Shown piece by piece: positions 1-10,690 of a stretch of 64,000 nt of DNA. Location: contig JAKUCV010007776.1 of assembly GCA_028386065.3 (NCBI GenBank), forward strand, positions 287,541 through 351,540, read 5' to 3'. Made by a program: the position numbers and the translations under genes. Each line of letters starts with the position of its first letter. Within the stretch, counting starts at the first letter, position 1. The notes beneath the pieces were generated by a model. It was not told the origin of the DNA, did no database searches, and was given only the letters and a program-made list of their open reading frames with translations. The stretch is from Turnera subulata (Eukaryota; Streptophyta; Magnoliopsida; Malpighiales; Passifloraceae).

Positions 1-440
1 GATGAATAAAAAAAAGTGAAATTGAAATTTTTGCCAAGTAATAAAATCATGAATCCCGTTAAAAATAACTATATTAGGAATATAGCCATCAAACTAACCT
101 AATTCATATCATATAATACATATAACTTTGAGGAATATTGATTTTAGGTTCAGAGACAGAGTTTCCTTTCTAGAAAATAATTTATAAAATAATTTTTTTT
201 GAGTGTACAAAAATATGAATGAAAAATTTAAAATATATTAGTTTTATTAGAAAATATTAATAGAAATGATTAAGCAATATTGTGTTTCTAAGTAAAAAAG
301 ATTGAAAATTAAAATGAGATGGCTAAACAGTTTTAAAAGTATTTGTGTCATTTTGTGTTTTGGCCGAAGCCAGCTAGCATACTATCCATCAAATACAAAT
401 AGTACTCATATATACATACATATACACATATATATACTTG

Positions 441-443
441 TAT

Positions 444-522
<79 letters not shown>
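441..522. repeat. Compound (CA)n/(TA)n microsatellite
   Basis: About 14 CA units run directly into about 27 TA units. The tract ends roughly 95 bases before the dioxygenase start codon, so it lies in the presumed promoter or 5' leader. The rest of 1-615 is AT-rich and I see no gene in it. Confidence 0.9.
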
Positions 523-524
<2 letters not shown>

Positions 525-615
525 CTATAGCTGAAACCAGCATAGTATTCATCAAACATAGTTTTCTTTTTTTCTATTGCTTATTGCTCAAATAAATCAA
601 CAAAAAAAACCTATA

Positions 616-2537
616 ATGTTGAGTGTCAAAGGACAAGTTGAATCCGGTGGTCTGAATCATGTTCCTTCCAAATATCTCTACCATACAAATCTTGGTGAGC
701 GCATTTCTTCAGATGCAGAGGTAATCCCTACCATCGATTTTTCCATCCTGACCTCTGGTACTCCAGACCAGCGGTCCAAAGTTATCCAGGACATTGGCAA
801 TGCTTGCGCGGAATGGGGATTCTTTATGGTAAAGATTTGCTTTTGTTCTCAAATTCATAGCTTAAATTTTCATACGCATAATTCGTTTCTCGACCAGGAA
901 TTTTTACTTTACGTCATTCATTTGCAGGTCATCAATCATGGAGTGCCAAATTTGCTTCGAGAAGAGACCATCAGACTTGCTGAAACTTTCTTTAATCTGT
1001 CAGAGGAGGAGAAACGAGAATACACAGGAACACAGTTGTTTGATCCCATAAGATATGGAACTAGCTTCAACGTGACAGTAGATAAGATACGTTTTTGGAG
1101 GGATTTTCTTAAGATCCATGTCCACCCCAGCTTCAGTGCACCTAACAAGCCTCCTGGTTTAAGGTATATATATGTGTACGTCCTCCATTTTCAGTTCCTG
1201 GAAAATTTAAGAAAAGCTTAACTACTAGGCCAGTACAAGGCTGGTTGATTGATAAGACTGTTTCATGGACATATATTATATGCATGCATCGGCTTACAGA
1301 CCGAGGAATCATGGTATGCTCTAGATCTGCAAAAGTGCATGCAACTTCCATAATTTCTGAAACATTTTTCTCCTATTTGGAGCAAGGTGAAAACTAGCTC
1401 ATAAAAATGCATACAACTTCCATACATCTATAGCATCAAAAAAGAAAAAATTGTATCAAAAAATAGTTCCATACATCTTGTTTTCTTCATTCCTGCAGTG
1501 AAATCCTACAAGAATATAGCAAAAGTGTTCGAGAGGTGGCTGAGGAACTATTCAAAGGGATTTCCATAAGTTTAGGATTGGAAGAGAACTACATAAAGGA
1601 TAAGATGGATACAGAATCGGGTTCACAGCTACTGGTAACAAACCTGTACCCACCTTGCCCTCAGCCAGAGCTGGCAATGGGCCTGCCTCCTCATTCAGAC
1701 CACGGACTTCTGACAATTCTCATGCAGAACGAGCATAGTGGCCTTCAAGTGAAGCACAGTGGGAAATGGGTTCCAATCGATCCTCTACCTAACTCGTTTC
1801 TTGTGAATACGGGAGATCACATGGAGGTAATTATTCTTTTACCTGTAATTTGTTCTTCTCTATGGTAGGAACAAGGTATTAATTGGGTAACAAAGATTTG
1901 ACAATGACCCAAGCGTCGTCCATCCATGCCCGGACCAGTAGTTATACGAGCCTCAAAATTAAAGTTTTGTTCGGTACAAGATCACATTGTCCTGATAGCA
2001 TTTCTGTTTGGGTCAGTGATCCTGATGTGCAGTTGGAAGCTGGAATTTAACATTTATTCAGCCGTTCTGGATAGCCTTAATAATGTCACAAAAAGTAACT
2101 CTTTATGTCGTGATTCCCACATTTCAACAACCTTCCATTACTTAATTTATATCAGTCATTATGTATTATCCTGACTTACTTATACTAGTACTTTCAGAAT
2201 AAATAAGTACTGGTATTGGTAATAATTAATGTCCCGTCCGTTGGTTTACATATATACACATGCATTTTAATTACAAGGTGTTTAATTCCAGATACTGACC
2301 AACGGAAAGTACAAGAGCGTGCTGCACAGAGCAGTGGTAAACGGCAAAGCCACAAGAATTTCAGTAGGAACAGCCCATGGGCCGCCACTAGAAACTATTG
2401 TCAGTCCGGCACCGGAGTTGGCGAGTGGAGGAAACAATCCTCCGGCGTTTCGCGGGATCAAATATAGAGAGTACCTTGAGCTTCAACAGAGCAAGCAGCT
2501 CGACGGAAAAACCTGCTTGGACCACCTTCGCATATAA
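616..2537 (+). CDS. 2-oxoglutarate/Fe(II)-dependent dioxygenase (2-ODD, DOXC class)
   Basis: Four exons join in frame: 616-828, 928-1163, 1499-1826 and 2292-2537, all with GT-AG introns, giving 340 residues, normal for plant 2-ODDs. The N-terminal DIOX_N half carries the GFFMVINHGVP motif across the first junction. The C-terminal 2OG-Fe(II) half has YPPCPQPELAMGLPPHSD. The iron ligands are H215, D217 and H271, and R281-x-S283 is the 2-oxoglutarate site. These enzymes oxidise small molecules in the cytosol using Fe(II), 2-oxoglutarate and oxygen. The end (KYREYLELQQSKQLDG) is what I associate with plant proteins named 2-ODD19-like or flavanone 3-dioxygenase 3-like. The substrate cannot be read from sequence. 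An in-frame ATG at 577 exists, but 616 fits the family N-terminus better. No lesion was seen. Confidence 0.93.
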
Positions 2538-3286
2538 TTAATTAAGACTTTCCGTGTCCATGCAATGCATTATATTATATTTGCTTCCTGCGAATATCAG
2601 TATTCTCCCGCATATACCAACTTTGTTTCTAATTTGTTTTGTTTGCCCGAGTACAAAGTAGTTGGGGGGTAGATGAGGTTATGATTCCTCCACTACGCAT
2701 TGTCATTTTCAATTTCACTACTACTTAATTAGCGGCTCTACATTGTCATTTTCAATGACAGAACTTGTCTCTATAAACCACAGGGTGCGACGTGCACTCT
2801 TAATATGGGATCGCGTGTATGTTTTGTTTATGCATGTGTGGTGTTCGAGTACTGTTTGTATTTGACCACGTTTCTGTAAGATGTTTTCCCTCGTTTTAAT
2901 TTGTGTTTCAGGCTACATTATGCATGCCAATATTATAAGAGTAACCAATGAAAGCTTTTCTTTGATAAAAGTAATTAATATATATGGCATTATCTGCTTT
3001 GTTCGCCTAGAGTAGTTACATTTGAAGTAAAACATCATAAAAATACTAAGTTACTCTAAATTTAAGTTCTTTCCTGTTGTTTTCTTGAAGCTCTGCTTAT
3101 ATTTGCCTGTCTTTAAGATCCATAATCTCAAGTTTAAATTGTAGTTGCAGCATTTAAATTGAAAATAACTTACAAGACTTAAGCATCTAACTTTGGAGAG
3201 CCATTCCCATAATTGATATGTGGTCTTAAAGCATCACTGGAAATTTTCTTGAATACAGGAAGAAAGGATGTAGCATATTCCGAAGT
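2538..3286. other. 3' flank of the dioxygenase gene, no gene seen
   Basis: AT-rich sequence without a convincing ORF. The 3' UTR and polyadenylation site of the dioxygenase must lie here but cannot be placed exactly. Confidence 0.6.
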
Positions 3287-3298
3287 GGATATTGATTT

Positions 3299-3420
3299 TT
3301 TTTTGTGATTACAAGCCTAAGGCTTCTCAAATCCCATACCCACCCACACCATGATTCGAATCATGATGGCTTTGGTGAAACCCAGGACTTCATGCTACTG
3401 CACTAAGTTGGTGCTGGCGG
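3299..3420 (-). mobile_element. tRNA-derived SINE, about 120 bp
   Basis: A perfect 12-bp target duplication, ggatattgattt, flanks it at 3287-3298 and 3421-3432. A T-run at the left end is the poly(A) tail of a minus-strand element. Reading the minus strand, an A-box-like segment (TTAGTGCAGTAGC) is followed by a B-box-like TGATTCGAATCA, the internal pol III promoter layout of plant SINEs. Duplication, tail and boxes together make the call strong. The family name is not known to me. Confidence 0.8.
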
Positions 3421-3432
3421 GGATATTGATTT

Positions 3433-4383
3433 ATGTGTTCCCTAACAAGGATGCTCCAGGTAATATATAAAAAGACAAACAAACTTGCATATGCATGGTT
3501 TTCAACTTTCGGACAATATGAGCTAGTTCTATTTAGAATTTTTGGGTTTTCATGGTCCAAACAATCGTATAACTCTAAATTTTGTTTGGCCAAGTCTTAT
3601 AATCCAACTTTTCATGAAGAAGCCAATCCTAAAATCCGGTACTTGCTGGCGTGTTAAGCTGCTCGAATTTGGCCTTTTGGGAATGTCTCAAAATGACGTT
3701 GTTACACGTTGGATTCATGTGTCAATTGCGAGTCTCTACTACTACATATTCTTTGACTAAACCTCTCTAGATTTTAAATTAAAAGCTTAATCCAAAAAAA
3801 AACGAAACCTTATTTAAAAAAAAATGGATCTAGATTTTTTTTTCTCCATCCCACTTTGTGTTCAATTTTTTTCAAAAATTTTTGTTACTCTTCACAATTG
3901 TTTTTTAACAACCGGTCCATATTTATTTAAATAAATAAATAAAAATTAATCCCACTTTTCCAATTTGCTTCGGTGCCGGTTCCAGCATCCATTTTTTTCC
4001 TCCTTTTATCCATGAAACATCCAATTTTATCCTCCTTCACTCAACTCAGTACAAGATACCTATGCCAAAACCAATTCATCTTTTTTTTACCTTACAAAAC
4101 TATCTCCCCACCCCCTCCCACCACTACAACCTTCACCAAATCCATTCATTTCTTTTTTTTTACCACACTCGGTGCTTTAAAAAATTCTAAACCAATTATG
4201 GGCAAGTTTTTGGAGCGGTTAGGTTCTTAGCATGCAGGCCCGTAGACATCCGTGACATCGCTTAAGCGGAACCAAGTAGTTTACCACTGGGACCAACCCT
4301 ACATTAGTTTCTTTCTCATAGTTAAAATATTGTAAAGTAATTCTCAATTTCTCGTAGGTATCTGCAACTCGGAGGAAGAGAAA
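3433..4383. other. Intergenic, no gene seen
   Basis: AT-rich sequence with T-runs and C/T-rich stretches (around 3960-4170). Short ORFs here show no recognisable domain. Confidence 0.5.
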
Positions 4384-4509
4384 CAGGAATCATTTCCACT
4401 ATTAGCAAAAGAGGTCTGTGCTCTCCTACGCCAAGGTTTAGAAGTTAAGGTTCCTAACATAATTAGAGAAGTTAATAGAAGTGTTGATGCACTCGCCAGG
4501 TTTGCATGA
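4384..4509 (+). pseudogene. LINE-type RNase H (RVT_3) C-terminal fragment
   Basis: One open frame reads EVCALLRQGLEVKVPNIIRE, then VNRSVDALARF and a TGA stop. This matches the last helix region of plant LINE or RNase H-like proteins, where a REANRVADALA-type motif carries the final acidic residue. The upstream catalytic residues are missing, so it is a truncated relic. It is too short to tell a LINE tail from a captured RNase H-like gene. Confidence 0.5.
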
Positions 4510-4772
4510 TCTCATACTAGAGACAACCTTGAACTTACTCATCCGCCACATATCTCATCCCCATTTTGGGGGATGATGTAGTATAAAACCGTGTTCTCCA
4601 AACGGATCTTAGTGGGTTCGTTTGGTATCAATTCCATATGTGAAATGAATTCAATTATTTAGGATATTTTTGTTATTTATATATAATAGTAATTTTATCT
4701 TAAGGAATTCATTTTGAGACTAATACGACTAATATGTGTAAATGACAGATATTTTTAAAAATTGAATTTATT

Positions 4773-4952
4773 GTTGGAGTTGTTCTAGCTTAACCAATAG
4801 ATTTCGAGTTCGAGTCTTGGGAACGCAGCACTCTAAGGTCTAATGGCGCCAACCTTTATGGTTCTAATCATGCCATGAGCTGTATTAATCTGAGCTCATT
4901 GTTATTCCTTAAAGGTGGGTTGGCCCAGGACACCAGTGCGAAAGAAAAAAAA
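4773..4952 (+). mobile_element. tRNA-derived SINE, about 180 bp
   Basis: Target duplications aattgaatttatt lie at 4760-4772 and 4953-4965. The element starts with an A-box-like segment (TCTAGCTTAACCAATAG), has the B-box-like GAGTTCGAGTCTT about 30 bases on, and ends in an A-rich tail before the right duplication. It is a different sequence family from the SINE at 3299. Confidence 0.8.
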
Positions 4953-5533
4953 AATTGAATTTATTTTACTTATGGAATTGATACCAATCGGCCCAGTGTG
5001 GTGTAATTAATTTAACTGTGTTGTAGCGCTTGGGGCATTTATCTTTTGTAAAGCAAAAAACAGTAAAGCCCAATATCAGTGTACTAAAGTGAAAGTTGGA
5101 TACGAACAGAAAGCCCGCCCTGATAATAGTATTTGCTGGTTTGGGCCGAAAGCGAGATGGACTATGGATAGCATCAATCAGTGGTGCAAAGATGGATTCC
5201 ATTGCATCTCGGCACCAGCCAGGGATCATATTTGGATCATAGACCTATTTGACAAGAATGAAAGAACCAGTAAAGTTGTTCCTTATCCACTTATTTACTA
5301 CTTTCGATTTGTCACCAACAATAGAAATCATCCTTAACTTTAATTTTTTCTCTACCCACCCTTTCTCTTATAATCCACGATACAACAAACTCTCCATTTG
5401 CTGCGAATTGTTGTTGTTCATTTTTACTTCTAATTGTTGAAACTGGTGTTTGCGTATAGCATGGTTCTTTGATTATACTCAAGGTTGTTAAACAAGGCTC
5501 GGCCATCGACCCGGCCTAGCTTAGGGGTCACGA

Positions 5534-8365
5534 TGTAACAGCCCAGGTAAAAATTTTGGATTTTTACCGGACTGTAAAAGTCTATTTACCATGATTTACT
5601 GTTGAATTAATCTTGGGCAATTAATTCAAGGCAAATCGGGAGTCGCTTTTCGAAACCGAGGGTTTTCCCGCGCTCGTGATTTTCCCGTGTATTTTTCGGA
5701 ACTAAGTTGGTATTTTTCGGGTTTCGGAATTTCTCGGAAAATCACGTCGGAAAATAACTAAGGAGGTATCGGTTATTTTCTGGTCCGGATCGGATTCGCC
5801 CGTAATGCAGACGAACTGCATTATTTGTTAATCACATGTTAAATAGTGATTTTCAGGTTTTAAAAAGAGAAGAGAACCGGTGGAAGAGCAGAAGAAGAGA
5901 AGGAAAAAAAAAAGGAGAGAAAAGGAGAGAAAAAGAAAAAGAGAGGAAAAAGAAAAATCAGGAAAAAGAAAAAAAGAACCAATCAGAAAAGAAAGAAAGA
6001 AAAAAAGAAAAAGAAAAGAACAAAAAAAAAGAAAAGGAAATTAGAAGAAAAAGAAAAGAAAATAGAAAAATTGCAGAAAAAAAAAAGAAAAAATAAGAGC
6101 CGGCCACTGTTCATCGTCACCCGGTTACCCCTCGTTACTGTACACTCGCCGCCGTTCCCCGCCTCCGATCGACGCACCGCCGCCGCCAGCAGGTAGCACA
6201 CGACGTCGCGACCTCACCCATGCCTTTCCCGTCGTATTCCGCCGCCGGACGCGCAGCACAGAGCCTTCGACCCGCCGGTTTCCCCGCGGATCTGGCTCTC
6301 CTCCGCCCTGCTCAGCCACCGCGCCGAGCTAGCACCGTCCCTGGAGTCGCCTTACGCCGCCTTGCCTTCCCCCGCGCTTGCCTTGTCTTCTCGTCGCGCC
6401 TGCCGCCGCCACAGCTGCTTAACCCGCTGGTAAGGTCGGGTCTTGCCCGTTTCCGCGGCCGAGTCGCGCCCTCCATGGGTTGCAATCCGGATCTGCCTTT
6501 TTTTTATTTTTATTTTTCTTATTTATTTAATAATATGTATATATATATATGAATATGTTTATATAATTAATTCTTGTTAATTAATTTCTGGAAAAATATA
6601 TACATATGTTCTGAAAAACATAGTAAGCTTAGATTATGGTAATATATGTGCATACTTTTATTCTTTGTAAATAAAATAACTATGTTTTATTATTTTTAGA
6701 GATGGTTATTTGGAAAAAGATATATATATGTAATATATTTATTTCTGCTGGAATATAACTCTGGGAAGATATATATTTTGAGAAAATCTGTTAGTATGGA
6801 TGTTGGTATTCTGGAAAATATATACATGTATATATACTTTGATTCTTGGAATTAAAGATAATTATATTATTGTTTGAAAATTAATATTATGTTTATAACA
6901 TGAAAATAATTTCTAAAAATTTAATTTATGTATTAATTTTTCTCTGGAAAATTATAATTTTGGTGTAAGTATATAAATATGTATTTTGTAAATTAAAAGT
7001 AATTATGTTTTGTGTAGGAAATTCAATTGTATATATATTTAGAAAAGATAAATACTATAAATATTTTCTAGAAATTATAAATAGCTTATTATTTTTCTGG
7101 AAAATTATAGTAATTATTATTTTGGATAATTGTAGTTATTTTATGGAATTATTTTGAAAGAGTTCTAATTAAAGTATGGTACCGAAATTATATTCGGAAA
7201 TACGTACGGTAAAATATTTTCCGTAAAAGATAATAATATCGAGTAAGAACCGGGATGGGTAATTTCGTAGTATTGGCATCATTGCATACCGAATATGTGC
7301 ATTTATGTGTATGTATGATTTTGTGGTATAGGTTGGATATCGGGCAGTTTCCCGAGGAGCCGGCGTCGTACCGGTCATAGTTTCCGGAGTTGAGTAATCG
7401 GCCAAGGTGAGGATGGATTTCCTTCAATATGTGCCTATATTACTCGGTTATTATGTTTTGATGATTGTGCATTGTTGATTGTTGCTTTTGCTATGTTTTG
7501 GTTCGGGATGTTTATCCCGGTGTCATGTTGGTTTTGGGATGTTTATCCCCGTGTTGTTTTTCTTTGTCTTTTAGAATAAGTATAATGAATTAATAATAAA
7601 TTGTGACAAGGATGTCGATCCTTGGTATTTTTGGATGGGATGTCTATCCCGGTATTTTGGTTAGGGATGTCGATCCCTATGTGTTGGTTTTGAATGATGG
7701 AAATATAATTGTCACGTGGTAAGTAGAGGTACGACCGGATGGTTAGAGACTGTTTTGTGGTGGCCATGATCTGGGTTCGTGTGATAAGCATGTCTATACT
7801 TGGGATGTCTATCCCGGTTTGTTATTTTTGGGATGTCTATCCCTGGGTTCTTTTTGATCTGGCACCAGGAACAGGTTGATAACCTGGTACGGCCCTAGCT
7901 TATCCGTGACGGGGCCCGGAAAGATAAAATTGGATAATTGATTTTTAATTGAGTCTCTTGGTTGGGCTGTTTAGCCTGTGTCTTTGACTTGAGTAATTGT
8001 AGTTGCATATTGATCGTCTTTCCATTGTCGTGAGCACTTCGGACTCACCCCTCACCTGCGGGCTTTCATCCCGTAGGTTGAGTTGTTTCATGTACAGGCT
8101 TGGTGCATTCCAGACAGGCTGCAGCGTTATCCCTTGGACAGGGCTCGGATCCATAGTTTGCATATATGCATACAGTGTTAGTGAGTCTTTAAGTCTTCCG
8201 TTGTGCACTGCTTTTGTTATTGTTGGGCCATTGGGCCAGTTATGATATTTTATTGTTGGGCCGAGTTATTATTGTATACACTGTATGCTTGGGTTTATTT
8301 GGTTGGGTTGTCACAGTTTCGGCTCGTGTTTACTGTGTTCGGTAAATTCGGGTCGGGGAGTCTCA
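5534..8365 (+). mobile_element. Solo LTR A of the long-LTR Ty3/Gypsy-derived family
   Basis: A 2.83-kb unit begins TGTAACAGCCC, ends GAGTCTCA and is flanked by the 5-bp duplication cacga (5529-5533 and 8366-8370). It aligns along its length with copies at 22160, 28084, 29187 and 33855. With no second LTR or internal region it is a solo LTR, the product of LTR-LTR recombination. Order within it: conserved 5' block, purine tract (5870-6095), GC-rich block (6100-6500), AT-rich block, palindrome array (7504-7845), double hairpin (8030-8077), conserved 3' block. It sits inside the CCGG-rich DNA element. Confidence 0.9.
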
Positions 8366-8544
8366 CACGAGAACCGGGGGTCAATAGGAGGTCAAAAATA
8401 GTCCCTAATTTTTCAGGATTAGTTAAAAAATATTCATAATAAGATATTCAATCCAAATCAATAATCCAAATGAGAACAAATTTTAAACCCTCCTAAAATT
8501 TTAAATATGTATAAATATATGGTAACTTTGTATCAAAATGTGAA

Positions 8545-8640
8545 TAGCAGCTTAGTGGTAGCCGCCCCTTGTTTCACCAAGCGCACCCAGGGATCGATCC
8601 ATATTCACTATTATTTGTTTTGTTTTGATTTCACATACAC
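8545..8640 (+). mobile_element. Possible SINE fragment
   Basis: An A-box-like AGCTTAGTGGTAGC is followed about 35 bases later by a B-box-like GGGATCGATCC and then a T-rich tail, the layout of a tRNA-derived SINE head. No clear target duplication was found, so the boundaries are approximate and the call is tentative. Confidence 0.4.
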
Positions 8641-9136
8641 ACCCACACCCAGGTTCGATTCACAGCAAGCAACCCGGTAAACCTGTAACCGGGTCTGAAA
8701 AAACCGGGAAAACCAGAAAACCCGGAGCGACCCGGGCGGGTCTTTAAGGCACAAGACCCGGATGGCCATTTGGACCGGCCTAGCCTCCGGTTCCTGGTTA
8801 ACCCGGTTGAACCGGCCAGGCCGGTCCGGTTTTAACAACATTGATTATACTTATACAACATACCCATTTCTTTCCAACAAGATTGAAATATAAAACATTG
8901 TAGTAGGACTAAAATTTCATTGATTTTAAAAAAAAAATACTCTTGCAACACTAAAATTTAGTTATTAAATTATGTAAATAAAAATAGTAATCTGAATTAA
9001 TTAATATACAAATTGGAGGAAGTAATACATATTAATGATCCTTTAGGCAATCTTTATACCAAAAAAGTAGAAATTAATAATTAATTTTTATGACTTTAGG
9101 TAAAAAATTATATATTTTTTTATTAAATATTTAGTA

Positions 9137-9205
9137 TTATATATATATATGCATATACATATACATATACATATACATATATATATACATATATACATAT
9201 ATAAT
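9137..9205. repeat. AT-rich microsatellite, (ATACAT)n-like
   Basis: Alternating TA and ACATAT units. It lies just beyond the 3' end of the FAR1-like pseudogene and extends one of its broken reading frames into a low-complexity tail. Confidence 0.8.
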
Positions 9206-9228
9206 GTAGATTACAATAATAATATCTA

Positions 9229-9865
9229 CTATATAGTAGAATTGTTAATCCTTTTGAAATAATCAAGCAACGCTTCAGCATCTCCATTTCCAAGTCGTAA
9301 TCTCCTTCTCGCCTCGATATAATTTCTACATTCCTTCTCCCCAAATAAGAGATTCTCATGGCCACCAGCTCCAATAACAAATGAATTAAAATTTTTGTTC
9401 GGTCGAATTCCAACTTGATCATTAAGTTCAAGAGCTCTTTTGACATGCAAATCCATGTATGATCAAGCTTAACTGAGGTAATTTTATACTTCCCTTCTTT
9501 ACTCAAAGCAGCATTGATTTTTGCATTGCACTCATCCCTTGCCAAGGGTTGTGGTCTAACAGCATTACTTGTTCTAGTTCCAACTTTTTCATGACGAGTA
9601 CAAGCAAGAGTTATGTACCTTGTTCTTCCATCTAAACTAGACTGAGAACTTCTTACTGTTACAAAAAAAACCAATTTGTTTCCTATAACTTGTGTAGTAC
9701 CTGAATAGTTCATCAGTTAAATAACATACTAACTTGAGGTGCTTCAACCAAAACTTGAACAACTTCATCTTTAATAACTAAAGATGGATCCTCATCTTCG
9801 ATTTTATCTCTAGTTAAAGATTGTTCAATTTCTTCATCGTCATGTATAGCCTCATGATTCATCAT
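9229..9865 (-). pseudogene. FAR1/FHY3-related (FRS) N-terminal fragment, frameshifted
   Basis: Read from 9865 downward, pieces of a FAR1-type protein occur in order but in different frames. They are an acidic N-terminus starting MMNHEAIHDDEEIEQ, then DELFRYYTSYRKQIGFFV and SSLDGRTRYITLAC, then DECNAKINAALSKEGKYKI with a cut-short LDH, and finally MDLHVKRALELNDQVGIR to GDAEALLDYFKRI. The middle part is the FAR1 DNA-binding domain (C2H2-type, transposase-derived); its C-terminal histidines are lost in a deletion. Shifts occur at a T-run near 9665 and between the domain and the MDLHVKR segment. The MULE transposase-like core and SWIM finger are absent. FAR1 proteins are light-signalling transcription factors; this copy cannot make one. 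Confidence 0.75.
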
Positions 9866-10636
9866 CAAATAGAAGACAAGAAGTTATGGGTGTAAAGTGA
9901 TAGTGAGCAATTCTAAAAAACAATGCTTAATTCAACATTACGTGTCAAGTAACAATTTTTTTTTTTTGCCAAATTAGCTCACAAGAAATTCCAATTTCCT
10001 CAGTCTCAAAATATATTATATGCAATCCGGAACTCTAATAAACAATTTTAACTATCAATTTTATAGTAAAATAATAATCACAAGACAATGATATAGAGTA
10101 TTATAAGAGAAAAAAACTTTTAGCATAAAAAAAAAGAGAAAAAAACTTAAAAAAATGTATAAAAAAAGAGTTGTTGTTTAACCGGTTTAGATTAGTGTTA
10201 CAAGCAAATCAAATTGGGATTTAACAGTAAAACAAATTATTTGAGAAGCAATACCTCTTAATATGAAAGTGATTGATGATGATTATCAGCAACAACAATC
10301 AACGTGAAACAACAAGAGGAGTAATTAGGAGGGAAAAAGGTAATAACAGTTCACTGTCAGAACAACAGCAACAATCAACGGTGAATAATATGGTAATCAT
10401 GATGGGAAAGGATTACAGCAGTTCGTCAAAACAACAACAATGGTGGAATAACTGAAATCTAAAAAGAAGAGAAGAATATAATAGAATTGATAGTGGTAAG
10501 AGAAACAAAGGATGATTTCTTTACTATATGGATGGTGAGAAATCATTAGAGGGAGGGAATAATTTTCTAGGATTGATAAAGAGTATTTTTGTGGCGGGTG
10601 TTAGGGTTACAAAATTAGGAGAGGAATCAATCGTTT
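9866..10636. other. Intergenic, no gene seen
   Basis: AT-rich DNA between the FAR1-like pseudogene and the LINE. CAA/CAG-rich stretches near 10280-10440 open a short Gln/Asn/Ser-rich frame that shows no domain. Confidence 0.5.
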
Positions 10637-10690
10637 GTTTTTTTTTTTTGGTAATGGATACGGCCATAAAGGCCTAAACATAAATACACG

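Larger units (their letters stand above)
5480..8840. mobile_element. CCGG-rich terminal-inverted-repeat DNA element (MULE-like), split by a solo LTR
   Basis: A perfect 11-bp duplication, ttgattatact, flanks it at 5469-5479 and 8841-8851. The ends are inverted: GTTGTTAAA on the left and TTTTAACAAC on the right. Sub-terminal DNA at both ends is rich in CCGG-containing motifs (cggccatcgacccggcctag on the left; several accggcc blocks at 8670-8830). A 9-11 bp duplication with long-ended TIRs is typical of Mutator-like elements. No transposase is present, so it is non-autonomous. Removing the nested LTR leaves about 0.5 kb. Confidence 0.65.

Noticed and set aside
1926..2174. 82-codon ORF within the dioxygenase gene
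   Set aside because: It lies entirely in intron 3, whose splice sites restore the conserved reading frame.
3299..3420. tRNA gene, from the B-box-like sequences here and at 4773, 8545 and 39554
   Set aside because: No cloverleaf or acceptor stem forms; poly(A)/T tails and target duplications show SINEs.
5836..6096. Lys/Glu-rich ORF in solo LTR A (and 22451-22717 in B)
   Set aside because: It is a translation of the purine-only tract; composition alone keeps the frame open, and length differs between copies.
7504..7845. Regularly recurring palindromic repeats, superficially CRISPR-like
   Set aside because: Spacing is irregular, repeats are only 14-16 bases and vary, and they lie inside a plant LTR present in several copies.
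9123..9713. 196-codon minus-strand ORF as a real gene
   Set aside because: Its first half is a frameshifted FAR1 fragment and its end is microsatellite translation (repeated YVYVY).
10273..10455. Gln/Asn/Ser-rich 60-codon ORF
   Set aside because: Translation of CAA/CAG-rich simple sequence with no domain or partner exon.
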